Below, in pieces: positions 7,533 through 17,150 of a DNA stretch of 23,395 bases. This stretch comes from Chara braunii (taxonomy: Eukaryota; Streptophyta; Charophyceae; Charales; Characeae). The stretch covers positions 938,808-962,202 of the forward strand of contig BFEA01000416.1 in NCBI GenBank assembly GCA_003427395.1, in the 5' to 3' direction. A model generated the notes under the pieces. That model worked only from the letters and a program-made list of their open reading frames with translations. It was not told where the DNA came from and did not search any database. Positions within the stretch are counted from its first letter, which is position 1. Each line of letters starts with the position of its first letter. A program made the translations under genes and the position numbers.

Positions 7533-8173
7533 GGCTTGCAGTCGAGCCTATTCTCCCCCGAAAACCAAGATTGCTCGGCTATGCTTTTGTCCGAGGGTGG
7601 GAATGGGCTTAAGAACTCCCTACCTGGCCTCATTTCGGAAGTATGATCAAACTTACTCCAATCAACAGATCGCATATGAACCCCCCGAGGTGTCGATACC
7701 TCCCCCTCCACCCTTGCAATCTCTTTGGACTCTGGGTTGTTCAGCCATTTGTCACAGAATTCTTTGATTTTCTACTCTTTCTCATTTGGATCACTCAGAT
7801 GCTTGATGATGTCCAGTGCCTGTTGCCATTCTCCCAAGATGGCTGTTTCGATGTATGTCATAATATTCTCCCTTGTCTCATAGTCCTGTTGGACGTCTTC
7901 CCATTCATGAGTGCATCTCTGGACGTCCATATTCCCCATCCATCATGAGTGCATCTTGACGTCCATATTCCCCATCCAATACCAGTTATCAACAAATCCT
8001 GTCCCTTTATGTTTCTTGTGGTGTGCAAGGAGTATGGATTTCCAGTCCCATGGCCAGTTTGTCCCCTCCACTAGCCATCTCCATACGCTCTCCGACCACC
8101 TCCATATAGCACCACCGCCCTTGGGCAAGAGAGAAGAGGGGGTTTTGTGGCTCTCTTATCGTCCTCTGCGGGA
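7533..8173. other. No gene recognised
   Basis: Several frames of 76-101 codons overlap on both strands with no motif. A short direct repeat, catgagtgcatct followed by ggacgtccatattccccatcc, occurs at about 7906-7942 and 7944-7977. Nothing else stands out. Confidence 0.4.
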
Positions 8174-8247
8174 AGTTTGGCTGTGACGCCCCAACCTCAC
8201 GCCAGGCGCGAGTTTGGCTGTGACGCCCCAACCTCACGCCCGACGCG
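8174..8247 (+). repeat. 37-bp tandem duplication
   Basis: agtttggctgtgacgcccca... starting at 8174 is repeated from 8211. The two units are identical until near their ends (ccaggcgcg versus cccgacgcg). Confidence 0.9.
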
Positions 8248-9579
8248 ACTTCCTGATCGGAGTGAGAGTGGGCCTAGAAGTGCGAAAAGGGGGTGTGCCA
8301 AGGATTTTAGGAAAGTGGGGGTGGAGTCCCAGGTTGGAACTGAGATCTCCTGTGACAAGTTTCAGGGATACAAATGCAAGAGGGTAGGCGCGGGTCGGAG
8401 TCCTATTTTACGTCCGGAGAGCGGAGCTACCGCCTTCGTGGGTTCAGTTGTCTGGGTCGGACTCGTATCTGGTGTACCGTCGGGATGCTATGGCTATCTC
8501 GCTGGCTGATCACCTGCCGACGTCTAACGTCGCAGGTCTCAAAATCCGACGTGGCCGGCTTCAGCTGAAGGCTGTGCGCCCGTCGTTCTTCCTCCGAGCG
8601 AGTTCGCCGGATGAAGCCGGAGGCTCGGTAATCGTGGTCTTGCAGGCACCCCGAGCATGGGGTCGGGGCCAGTAGGGAGCGATTGCGCGCCGGGGGACGA
8701 TGGTCAGGGAGTGAAAGGGCAGGATGTGGTGATAGGGAGGGAATTCGGTCCCCGGAACAACGGTTTTGGGTTCCACGACGACGTGACACATGTATGAGCT
8801 AGGGCAGTCGGGGAGATGGGGGATACGTCCCAAGGCCTGGTCAATATCCCACTCGCAAATACGTTCGTTCCCTGTTAAGTAGGTGAATTCTGGAGGTTCC
8901 GCCCTTAATCGTGTGGACAAACATGCGTGCTCCCAATATTCCCGGAATTCACAATCCCTCAGGCACTCGCAGTTAGTAATACGAAAGGGGATTTCGATAT
9001 TCATACTGCACGGTAAGGCGGAAATTCAGACATTCAGGGATCCGGGCCGAGTACAGATCTTGTAGACACGCGTGTAAGTAACGACCTTCTTCGGCTGGGC
9101 TTACACGTGTGTGCACAAGAACTGTCCATCGGCCAGGCGGGTAAAGATCGGCAGCTCACAACCAGTACACACTTGGCCTGTTAACCCGAAGGTAGGTGGT
9201 CCTATTGTGAGACAGACATCTTATCATCTAGCATGCTCATCTAGTTTCATACTTAGACAGAAAAACACCAAACATCCATGCATCCAGCTTCGAACACACA
9301 CACACCAAAAAGGAGTTGACAATCATTCGTGCATCAATTCGTCGACCACTGGCCAGGGATCATACGGAATTCGATAGCAGGTGACCAACCAATCAGATTG
9401 TCGATTCATGCAGAAGGAGGAGGGAAGCGGGGGACACAATCACACATCAATCCTCAGGGAAGAAACACAGAAAAAGCCCGAGATGCCGATCCAAAAAGGT
9501 AAGGGCGACTTACGCCAGATACCAAAATTGCTCAGAGGAATAGAAGAGAAGCACCATCACAACACATCTCGTCTCTCCT
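8248..9579. other. Unassigned stretch with one 147-codon - strand frame
   Basis: The frame 9004-8561 on - (147 codons, starting MNIEIPFRI) has a fairly protein-like composition with several Cys and Trp, but no motif that I recognise. An overlapping - frame (8789-8427) and a + frame (8147-8509) are also open. I give it low odds of being a real gene or a transposon remnant. Confidence 0.2.
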
Positions 9580-9637
<58 letters not shown>

Positions 9638-9638
9638 N

Positions 9639-9679
<41 letters not shown>
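9580..9679 (+). repeat. (CT)n microsatellite, about 100 bp
   Basis: Continuous ct repeats with one ttt interruption and an N at 9638, probably an assembly uncertainty in the repeat. Confidence 0.95.
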
Positions 9680-9682
<3 letters not shown>

Positions 9683-9899
9683 CACAACACCCTGAGGCGG
9701 GCAGTCCGTCGCCGCGCACTCCACACAGAGTTGTCACCCCGCTTAGCCCGAACATGCAAGCCAGGTTCTTCCGTGTGCCACAGTCCGTTGCGACCACACG
9801 TCAACTCCGCATGTCGAGCACCAGCCGGTCGGATCGCCCAACTCTCTACTCACGTTCTGACTCCTGCTTGTTAGCTGATCCTCTCGACCGCGCTAACTT

Positions 9900-9964
9900 C
9901 AAAATTCATAGAGAGCGAGCTAATTGCGCTTGCAAAATTTATAGCATGCGCATTTGCGCGAGAT
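9900..9964 (-). promoter_or_regulatory. Duplicated TATA-like segment
   Basis: caaaattcatagagagcgag (from 9900) is repeated imperfectly as caaaatttatagcatgcgc about 33 bp on. The second copy gives tataaatttt on the - strand (9943-9934), a good TATA-box match. Downstream on - lie the CT tract and, near 9521, tggtatctggcg. Together these could be an LTR promoter, but no paired LTR was found. Confidence 0.3.
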
Positions 9965-11071
9965 ACTCGGGATTGTGCCTGAGTGGGAAGGAAGGAGGAG
10001 GAAGGAAGTGCCTATGACTGCATGGCCAGGCCGCGGCGTGGGGGATGTAGCCACACTCCACACATTGATACGGTCATGCAATCGTTCAGGCCAATAGGTC
10101 AGGGGGAGAAGTATGCGCGCGCGAGGGCACCACAAAAGATATCAAGAACGAGAGGATTACAGTTACAATCACGCCCGCCAAAACAAGAATTACAGTTACA
10201 CATAAGTTTAAGGCACGGAAAAGTCAGAGCACAGATCTTGACGCGGCAAAGCGTGCACAAGCAAGAAGCGACGTGCAACAAAATTGCGATGTACCCAAAT
10301 TCCTAGCCTAAATCCTAATTACAAGAAGAAATTCTGAGAGAAGAAAATTTCGAGCCTGAGAGCCCATGGGGGCTCGACATCAGTTGAAAATTCAAAAAGA
10401 TTTTCCTGCGCGACGATCGTGCCCAAATTCCCATTTCCCACAGCAGTACAAGAAAAAAGCTATGGCAACAGTTATCTTCCACGCTCGCAAAGACGCGCTC
10501 AACTACCAACTATCGTGGGACCAGGCCAGCCTCAATTCAAAAAACAAGAAAAGCAAGGGCACCCATGCAATCCAACGCACCATCCCGATTCAACCCCCGA
10601 AGTAGCCTTGCGCAGAAAGTCACGCGGTTGCAGAGAATAGTTCGTCACATGGCAGGCACAACTTACACCACGACAAGAGTACCCCTATCTGTTTCAAGAG
10701 GGTGTGGTTTATGACCCAGTCTTTTTCATTGGTAGACATCTGTGAGTGATCTTCCATTGTTGACCTCCTGATTTACCAGGTTTGCTTTTGTAAATTGTAA
10801 TCAATAAAGACTTTTATCCTTTGGACATCATTTGTGCTATGTTTGGATGCCTGGCTCATCGTTCTCTGATCCTGTCCCTTATGTCTCTCTGAGTGTGGAT
10901 CAGTTTGTATATAGGGTTAACTGTGAGCATGTGTAGCCAAAGGTGGTGGGATATGTGTCCATTTCTTGTGCCAGTCATGGACCCTTTCCATGGGTCCAGC
11001 GGAGGTCTTCTACTCTTACTCCTAACCTGGAGAGGATTTTCGTTCTCTTTCTTCACTACTCTTTCCCTGGA

Positions 11072-11073
<2 letters not shown>
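9965..11073. other. No gene recognised
   Basis: Short frames only. attacagttaca is repeated at about 10156 and 10189. An aataaa motif at 10803-10808 on + lies in T-rich sequence and could be a polyadenylation signal of an unseen transcript, but nothing upstream looks coding. Confidence 0.35.
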
Positions 11074-11162
<89 letters not shown>

Positions 11163-11522
11163 NNNNNNNNNNNNNNNNNNNNNNNNNNNNNNNNNNNNNN
11201 NNNNNNNNNNNNNNNNNNNNNNNNNNNNNNNNNNNNNNNNNNNNNNNNNNNNNNNNNNNNNNNNNNNNNNNNNNNNNNNNNNNNNNNNNNNNNNNNNNNN
11301 NNNNNNNNNNNNNNNNNNNNNNNNNNNNNNNNNNNNNNNNNNNNNNNNNNNNNNNNNNNNNNNNNNNNNNNNNNNNNNNNNNNNNNNNNNNNNNNNNNNN
11401 NNNNNNNNNNNNNNNNNNNNNNNNNNNNNNNNNNNNNNNNNNNNNNNNNNNNNNNNNNNNNNNNNNNNNNNNNNNNNNNNNNNNNNNNNNNNNNNNNNNN
11501 NNNNNNNNNNNNNNNNNNNNNN

Positions 11523-11570
<48 letters not shown>
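11074..11570 (+). repeat. (CT)n tract broken by a 360-base assembly gap
   Basis: Pure ct repeats fill 11074-11162 and 11523-11570, with Ns at 11163-11522. The gap size may be nominal. The tract sits where the 3' LTR of the - strand Ty3/gypsy element would be expected. Confidence 0.95.
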
Positions 11571-11572
<2 letters not shown>

Positions 11573-11644
11573 CCCCTACCCGTGCGCGTTGAGAAAGAGA
11601 ACGTTTTTTTTTTCTTTGTTTTTCTTTTTTCTTTATGAGGCGTG

Positions 11645-11735
11645 ACCAGGGATACGAATGATGTAGGAGGGTCCATCCGGATCATTCCCCACGATATGAA
11701 GGACTTCCCAAGGACCGAAGTAGTGTGGCATTAGT
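11645..11735 (-). pseudogene. Integrase C-terminal segment (Ty3/gypsy)
   Basis: The - frame reads PHYFGPWEVLHIVGND, then a short Pro/Ile-rich stretch and a stop just before the purine-rich run. It matches the end of Ty3/gypsy integrases, where a P-x-[FY]-x-G-P-[FW]-x-[VI] segment follows the catalytic core. No chromodomain can be seen after it. Between here and 12224 further integrase-like sequence can be followed on -, with several stops and frame changes. Confidence 0.65.
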
Positions 11736-12223
11736 ATCCTAGAGATGCCAGTCTCCCGAGTCCTGTCCAAACTCGCTAGACTTCAATTGCCAGTACACGG
11801 CCCCAGCCTTGCAGTCGGAAACTTGTCGCCACAAGAAAACGAGGCTGCAATGTCAAACACTGTGCCCGCCGTTGATAAATTCGATCGGCGGTCACGTTTC
11901 TGTTTCGCGCCTCCAGAATTCAAGGTGTCAGGCCCGCGGCCCAGGTGCCCATGTACTGGTGCTTTAACCCAAACTTGTTCTCCTACCTGAAATATGGATT
12001 GTTGCCTGTCTGTTCTTAGATGCTATCATATCATCTTGAGCTTTCCGTATGTGTTCGACAGCCTGGTGCAACAAATTCTCATATTGGACACCAGACTCTA
12101 GGGTGCCAGATATTGCAGCTGGTCGGTTTTCGGGAACTAGAAAGTCTAATGTTGATCTAGGCTTTCAACCCAAGTGAAGCTCATTTGGAGAGACACCCGT
12201 GGTGCTTTGCATCGTGTTATTTT

Positions 12224-12478
12224 TTACAGGATGGCGATTAGAGGAAGTTTTTCACCCCAGTCCTCTTGCATCGGCTTGATATAATGCCGAATCAAATGCT
12301 GCACCAAGCGGTTCATTTGCTTGGCTTGACCATAGGGTTCAGGGTGATTCCCTGAAGTCATTTGGAGTTGGCTGCCCATCTCTTCAGCCGCATTCTTCCA
12401 CATGTCCCTAGTAGAACGAACATCTCTATCACTTACAATTGACTTGGACAGTCCGAAATCACGCACCCAGTGATCCAT
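12224..12478 (-). pseudogene. Integrase catalytic core, second half
   Basis: The 84-codon frame contains IVSDRDVRSTRDMWKN, the second catalytic Asp region of retroviral-type integrases. It is followed by SGNHPEPYGQAKQMNR where active elements have a ...HPxxxGQxE...NR block. The catalytic Glu position reads Lys, so the DDE triad is broken even within this open stretch. It continues from the first half at 12530-13000 after a frame change. Confidence 0.8.
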
Positions 12479-12529
12479 AAATAATTTAATAACGCGCTCG
12501 GTCTTTGCGGTCCCGGCATGGCAAGCAAC

Positions 12530-13000
12530 CTAGCATACTTCGTGAAACGATACACTATGACAAAAATGTCTCTTGCCACTCTTGCTGGTTAGGAGGGTAC
12601 CCATGAAATCCATGGACACGCTCTCTTGCGAACCAGCGGGAATGGACAAGGGATTTACTAGCCCAAGCGGCACTTGTGTCCTTGGCTTGTTATGTTGGCA
12701 AACTTGACAAGTCTCTATGTAGTGCTTCGCGTCCTCAAGCATAGCTGGCCACCAAAATCGTTGAACTATGTTAGCACTTGTCTTCTTGTAGCCGAAGTGT
12801 TCGGACACATCATAACACTCTCCTAAAAACAAACTACGCAAAGACTCTCTAGACGGCACACATAGTCTTTTATTCCCAGCCTTTTCAAGAAAGAGCAAAC
12901 CGACCACCACCATAAACTTGTCCAACGTAGTTTTGTCTTTGACCTCGAGATTGGGGATGATGTTCTTCATCACGACGTCTTCCTTATAGGCTTCAACCAT
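12530..13000 (-). pseudogene. Integrase zinc-binding domain and start of catalytic core
   Basis: The 156-codon frame carries an H2C2-type zinc domain: EHFGYKKT, then FWWPAMLEDAKHYI and CQVCQHNK. The first His of the usual H-H-C-C set reads Tyr (CYD instead of a His-Asp pair). The core starts with SMDFMG, holding the first catalytic Asp, and ends in a frameshifted tail (FCHSVSFHEVC). It lies directly after the RNase H remnant on -. Confidence 0.8.
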
Positions 13001-13038
13001 AGATCGAGTTAGATAATAAGATAAACCGAACTTAGTTA

Positions 13039-13320
13039 TCAGCGCACCCAGAAATTTCGCCTACCTGAGAGACCATCCTTGTACTCCCCCTTGAGATACT
13101 CGAGTTTGAAGCCATGCCGATCAATGACTTCTATCCATCTTTTGAGAGAGTCAAAGTGGGTATGTTGCGTTTTAATCCATTTGAGGGTTTGATGGTCAAA
13201 TCTCACTAGGAACAATTTACCCAACAGATAATGCCTCCAAAATCGCGCCAATGTCGTACTGGTTTGCGTCGGTTGTCACGATAAATGGTTTCTCGGGATC
13301 GAAAAGCCTCAAGGGCTCGT
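13039..13320 (-). pseudogene. RNase H remnant with internal deletion
   Basis: On -, 13320-13240 reads a typical RNase H start, FIVTTDANQYDIGAIL, with the first catalytic Asp. It then runs at once into FWRHYLLGKLFLVRFDHQ and LKWIKTQHT, which normally follow some tens of residues later, and ends in DGLSGRR near 13040. The middle, which holds the catalytic Glu, is absent. The two parts are also in different frames. Confidence 0.75.
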
Positions 13321-13559
13321 GATGCATGAGAGCATACTTCAATCACTTGAAGACTCTCTCGTAATCGTTTATCCACTCCCACAGGGTGTCAAGGCGTGTG
13401 AGGTCTGTCAAGGGAGTGTAGACTGTACTGTAGTTCTTAATGAGAATATGACAATATCCCGCCATCCCCAAGAAGTGTCATCCCCAAGAAGGACCTGACC
13501 TCCGTCAAAGACTAAGGTCATGCCCAGTCTTTCATACTAGCCATTCCAAATTAATTTTA

Positions 13560-14128
13560 TACTTGTGCTGCCGAAGGAGACCAAGCACAAGGTCAACGTG
13601 CTGCACATGCTCCTTCACAGTCATGTTAAAGATAAAAATTGTCATCGAGGTATACGATTATAAACTTATCTAAGTAGTAATGGAAAACCTTGTTCATGGC
13701 GTGCTGGAATGTACCCAGCGCGTCGCACAAACCAAAGAGCATCACCACAAACTCGTACAAACTATATTGGGTTTGAAATGTTTTTTTTTTGTATTGATCC
13801 TCGGGTTTGATCGCAATCTGATGGTAGCCGGATTTCAAATCTATCTCAATGAAGTACTTACATCCCTGCACCCTATCCAAAAGGTCATCGATGTGGGTAA
13901 AGGCTCCGCGTTTTCCACAATGATGATATTGAGGCCTCGATAATCAGTGCACATCCTCAATTATCCCCCTCTCTTCCAAACGAATAAGATTGGCTCACCG
14001 TAGGGAGATGTACTAGGCCGGATCCATCCTTTTTCTGTTAGCGCTTTCAGTTATCGGTGGAGATCGTCCAACACGGTAGGAGCCATCCTATAGATGCTTC
14101 TCTTAGGCACTTTGTTGTCGGTAATAAT
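13560..14128 (-). pseudogene. Reverse transcriptase, disrupted (Ty3/gypsy)
   Basis: Fingers and palm motifs are recognisable on -: GWIRPSTSPYGEPILFV (about 14030), LRMCTDYRGLN (about 13960), then, in a shifted frame from about 13890, IDLKSGYHQIAIKPED and FIIVYLDDN, the YxDD polymerase site (about 13650). There are in-frame stops near 14115, 14053 and 13963, a frameshift near 13895 and another after the YLDD box. RT continues to about 13560 with KEHVQHVDLVLGLLRQHKY and another stop. Confidence 0.85.
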
Positions 14129-14829
14129 TTATATTGAGTGGACAACCTCCCTTGCAACAACCCCCGAAGGCTCCTCGAAAAGGTCTGGATACTTTGTGAC
14201 GACGACTTCTATCTGAGGTGGTGTTTTTACAGCCTCCCACTTCTCAAAGATGAGGACTAGATACATACCCTCCTTGTTTTTTTGTTTATAATAATTGTAA
14301 AACGCGTGTGTGCACATACAGCCATACGAGTTCACTAAACAGCTGCCACAATCCTTCGCCAGTCTAACGGCCCTCCCGTCAGGCAATACATGCTTAAGCA
14401 TCTTTTTGTCCCAGTTGAACTGGGCCTTATCAATCTTGAGGTAGTACATACCTAATAGCATGTCGAATGGCAAGTTGTCGCTGACCAAGAATGAAATCTT
14501 ATGATGAAGTTCCCCTCGTCCATAGGCGAAGGTACATACCATGTCCTTTATGCAGTCTTGTACAACCATGCACTCTTTGTTGGCTAAGGTAGAGACTACA
14601 ACCCTACTAAGTCCTACACTCGGTCCCCTAAGCGCAGCCTCTCAACACAAGTGCAATTAATAAAGTTCCTAGTGGAGCCAATGTCTGCGAAGGCACCACA
14701 CTCGCAACCGTCTAGATTGACTTCCACTATGAAATGCTCGCCCTTGGGACCCTTTTCCATCACCACCCACAACTCACGAGGGTCCTTTTCTGACCACTCT
14801 GTTTCAAGATACTCTAAGGCTTCAGACAC
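14129..14829 (-). pseudogene. Retropepsin-type protease and linker, disrupted
   Basis: The frame 14829-14614 contains CGAFADIGSTRNFINC, aligned with the D-[ST]-G active-site region of plant Ty3/gypsy proteases. Here the residue after Asp is Ile, which should inactivate the enzyme. After a frame change, 14569-14129 continues with SDNLPFDMLLGMYYLKIDKA, the downstream (F/Y)D-x-ILG-type block of these proteases. A linker KYPDLFEEPSGVV then leads into the RT. Confidence 0.75.
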
Positions 14830-14873
14830 ATCTAATGAACAAAGTATCGTTTGGTCACCTGTCCACAGGTTGA

Positions 14874-15387
14874 CTAAGGAGCAACAGCTTTAGCCATCTC
14901 CTGAAGGGGTGAGGAAACATCCCCCACTTCAGCTTGAGTAGAAGCAGCTATAACTTCCACCTGGCGTGACGTGTTTCCCTGGGATGTACTCGCAGAAGTA
15001 CTCACCTGCGCAAAAGATATGTGAGCACCTACCACGGGTGGAATCTTCTTGGTGACCTTCTTATTCTTGCACTTGGTGTGTGTGTGTGTGTGACTGTACT
15101 GGCCATAGTTAATGCACGCCCTGCAAACATACCGGTCCCACCACACGTCCTGATCGAGTCCCTCCTCCCTCTGAACTCTACTCACCGCCCATATACTTTG
15201 TCTCCGCCACAAGATCGGAAATATCGTCTTCCTGATTCTCATCCGAATCCATAAACATGAGGCGACCCTTCTTTCTCCAATCCTGTGGGATCTTTTTCTT
15301 CCTCCCATCAGTTGGCGCCTGCTGCGCGCTCCCTAGCTTGGCCTCCAAATCTGAGGCCTTCTTGCTGAAGTAAGAGAAATCGTGCAT
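14874..15387 (-). pseudogene. Gag C-terminal part with altered zinc knuckle
   Basis: Two overlapping - frames (15387-15178 and 15308-14874) carry a charged Lys/Asp-rich region followed by CRACINYGQYSH and HTHTKC. This looks like a CCHC knuckle (C-x2-C-x4-H-x4-C type) whose second half has been stretched by a (CA/TG)n run at 15077-15092 on +. The knuckle His itself may be Gln. A Ser/Ala/Gln-rich tail follows before the protease. Confidence 0.55.
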
Positions 15388-15479
15388 GTCGATGCTGACT
15401 AACGCATTTTTAATGTCTATAGGTTAGCACCGTAAGTATGTAGTTAGGAGCATATGTCGGTCATAGCGCACCCCCCGGA

Positions 15480-15780
15480 CAACACCAGTTTCTCTACGGT
15501 GTTGGTGAGCTCGCGTGACATCCTATACTTCTTCGAGTCTTGGCCAACACATCGGTGGCCTGCTGCACCTTCTGCGGGTTGTACAACCGTTGCTCTACGA
15601 GCATCAGAAACGAATTCAAATCTTGGGCCCGAGCCCAAGCATAAAAATTCCGATCGTACCACTCTTGCATCACTAAACCGTCAAGCCACCTTGCGGCCGA
15701 TCCCTTCAAATAGGATGCAGCCAAGATTACTTCCTGATCGAGCCGCGTCAACTTGGCCATAACCTACGTCGGCACAGTTG
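15480..15780 (-). pseudogene. Gag core (Retrotrans_gag type)
   Basis: On - the sequence reads KKDEHFNTWLTTVPT, a stop, then VILAASYLKGSAARWLDGLV, WARAQDLNSFLMLVEQRLYN. This fits the plant retrotransposon gag capsid core: W-L near the start, then a hydrophobic L-x-G-x-A-x-x-W helix and a late F-L-x-x-L-x-x-R region. One in-frame stop at about 15760 and loss of frame near 15500 break it. Confidence 0.75.
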
Positions 15781-16230
15781 TCAACCAAGTGTTGAAATGC
15801 TCGTCCTTCTTATCTCTGGTGAATGGCACAGTTCTCTTTTTTTTTTCTTTTTTTTTTTCTTTGGTTTAAAAGCCCTTTTTGTAAGGCTACTATCCCGGTA
15901 GTGGTAAGGGACCCATTGGAGTTTTGACCCAGCAGCCTGTGCCTGTGGTGCCGAAGGCTGTACCCGCGGCTGGGCAAGTTGCTGGATCTGCTGCATCAGC
16001 TTGCTGGGAGAAGAAGAAGCCTGAGTCCGCGCACCTAACGCTAACTGTTCACCTGATACAGGCATACCAAACTGAGGAACAAAAGACGCTTCCATCACCG
16101 GTAAGGTCGTTAGCGGCGTGATAACAGGCTGCGGCCCGATACTAGGCCCGGCCATGGTGGAGGGAACTGGCCTTCCCAATCCATGAAGGGCCCTAAGTAC
16201 CTGGTCCAAAGTGGACTGAAGCTCATCCAT
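15781..16230 (-). pseudogene. Gag N-terminal part, split by a short retroposon
   Basis: The 149-codon frame starts MDELQSTLDQVLRALHG, a plausible gag start with an amphipathic helix, followed by a Pro/Gln/Ala-rich segment. Between about 15925 and 15837 the frame crosses retroposon S4, whose poly(A) is read as a run of eight Lys (KPKKKKKKKK). It then goes out of frame with the core that follows. Confidence 0.6.
15837..15925 (-). mobile_element. Short retroposon S4 inserted in gag
   Basis: The T-rich run 15837-15861 on + is the tail. On - the body reads cccttaccactaccgggatag, then a hairpin agcc...gggct, then aaa and the tail. It aligns with the tail half of S5 (ctcctaccaccactgggatag, aggcc...gggcct). 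I cannot see a target duplication, and the head boundary near 15925 is approximate. Confidence 0.6.
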
Positions 16231-17136
16231 CTTGCTGCCGTGTACAACTATGTACTAGCAAATGCCCAGCACAAAATGGGCTCCCTTAATCCCTCTATGA
16301 TGGCCATGTCTGCGTCCTTGTTCTCCAATCTAGCTTTTCTATTTCTAGCTCTGCTTCTGCAGCAGCTCCTGTTGCCCTGCACCTACGCTGAGCTCCACTT
16401 TTTGCTCGCAACTACCTCTCTCCACCAGGTGGCAGGACCTGCTATACGACAGGTGTACTAAGAGCTTCCTGCCGGGAACCTACGACAGCATAGTGTCTGG
16501 CCGAGATGAAAATAAATAAATAAATAAATATTCGGTCTGAAACTCAGAAAGCACTTCAGGCAGTGTGACCAGAAAATACACAGACTCGTGCAAATGACTC
16601 TATCTTTACTTCAACTAGTTCTGGAACAACAGCAAAGCATAGAATTGGAGATGGTGGACTGCTGCAGTACTATACTATTGCTGTCTGTCAGGTGTCAGCA
16701 GTCAGCAAACACCTTTTTTTTTTATTTTTAGGACTCCTGAACCAAGAGAGGACTCTGAAGAAAGGACTCTCTCCCTCTTTGGTAAGAAGAGATGGAGAGG
16801 GTAGATAAGGTCAGGAACAATGTACCTTAAAATAGCTGCCCCCAACCACAGATTTCTCACCAAAGAGCTGATGACGCCTGACGTGCATTTTGATGACCGG
16901 TCGTTGCCTGGGCACCACCCACAATGCAATGCAGTGCCACCTCAGCATAAATGCCACATCAGCATACACTCATCATCCCACATACACCCGCCATATCCAT
17001 AGCCTTCCGGCCCGATCCTCTCTACCCAGGATCGGACAACAACCAAACCAGCGCTCAAGTATCCCTACTGCAATGAAGACCGCTCAACGCACCAAGTAAC
17101 CCAAACACCAGCACCAGTGAGGCGATCTCTGAACCA
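16231..17136 (-). other. Probable untranslated leader of the Ty3/gypsy element
   Basis: Lies between the PBS and the likely gag start. It has only short frames and an aaat microsatellite at 16510-16530. A 92-codon + frame at 16183-16461 is antisense to the gag start and has no domain. The length of about 0.9 kb is long but not unusual for plant Ty3/gypsy leaders. Confidence 0.5.
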
Positions 17137-17148
17137 GCTCTGATACCA
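17137..17148 (-). promoter_or_regulatory. Primer-binding site for initiator Met tRNA
   Basis: On - the 12 bases tggtatcagagc are complementary to the 3' end of plant initiator tRNA-Met (...gctctgatacca). They lie two bases (aa, 17149-17150) from the inner edge of the LTR, the normal spacing for LTR retrotransposons. This fixes the orientation and the LTR boundary. Confidence 0.9.
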
Positions 17149-17150
17149 AA

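Noticed and set aside
8182-8250. Start of a plant LTR (tgtgacgcccca)
   Set aside because: The string resembles some plant LTR starts but occurs as a 37-bp tandem repeat. No matching end, PBS or second copy is visible.
10893-11685. Long frames across the CT tract (up to 250 codons)
   Set aside because: They consist of simple repeat (SLSLSL or ERERER) and 360 Ns.
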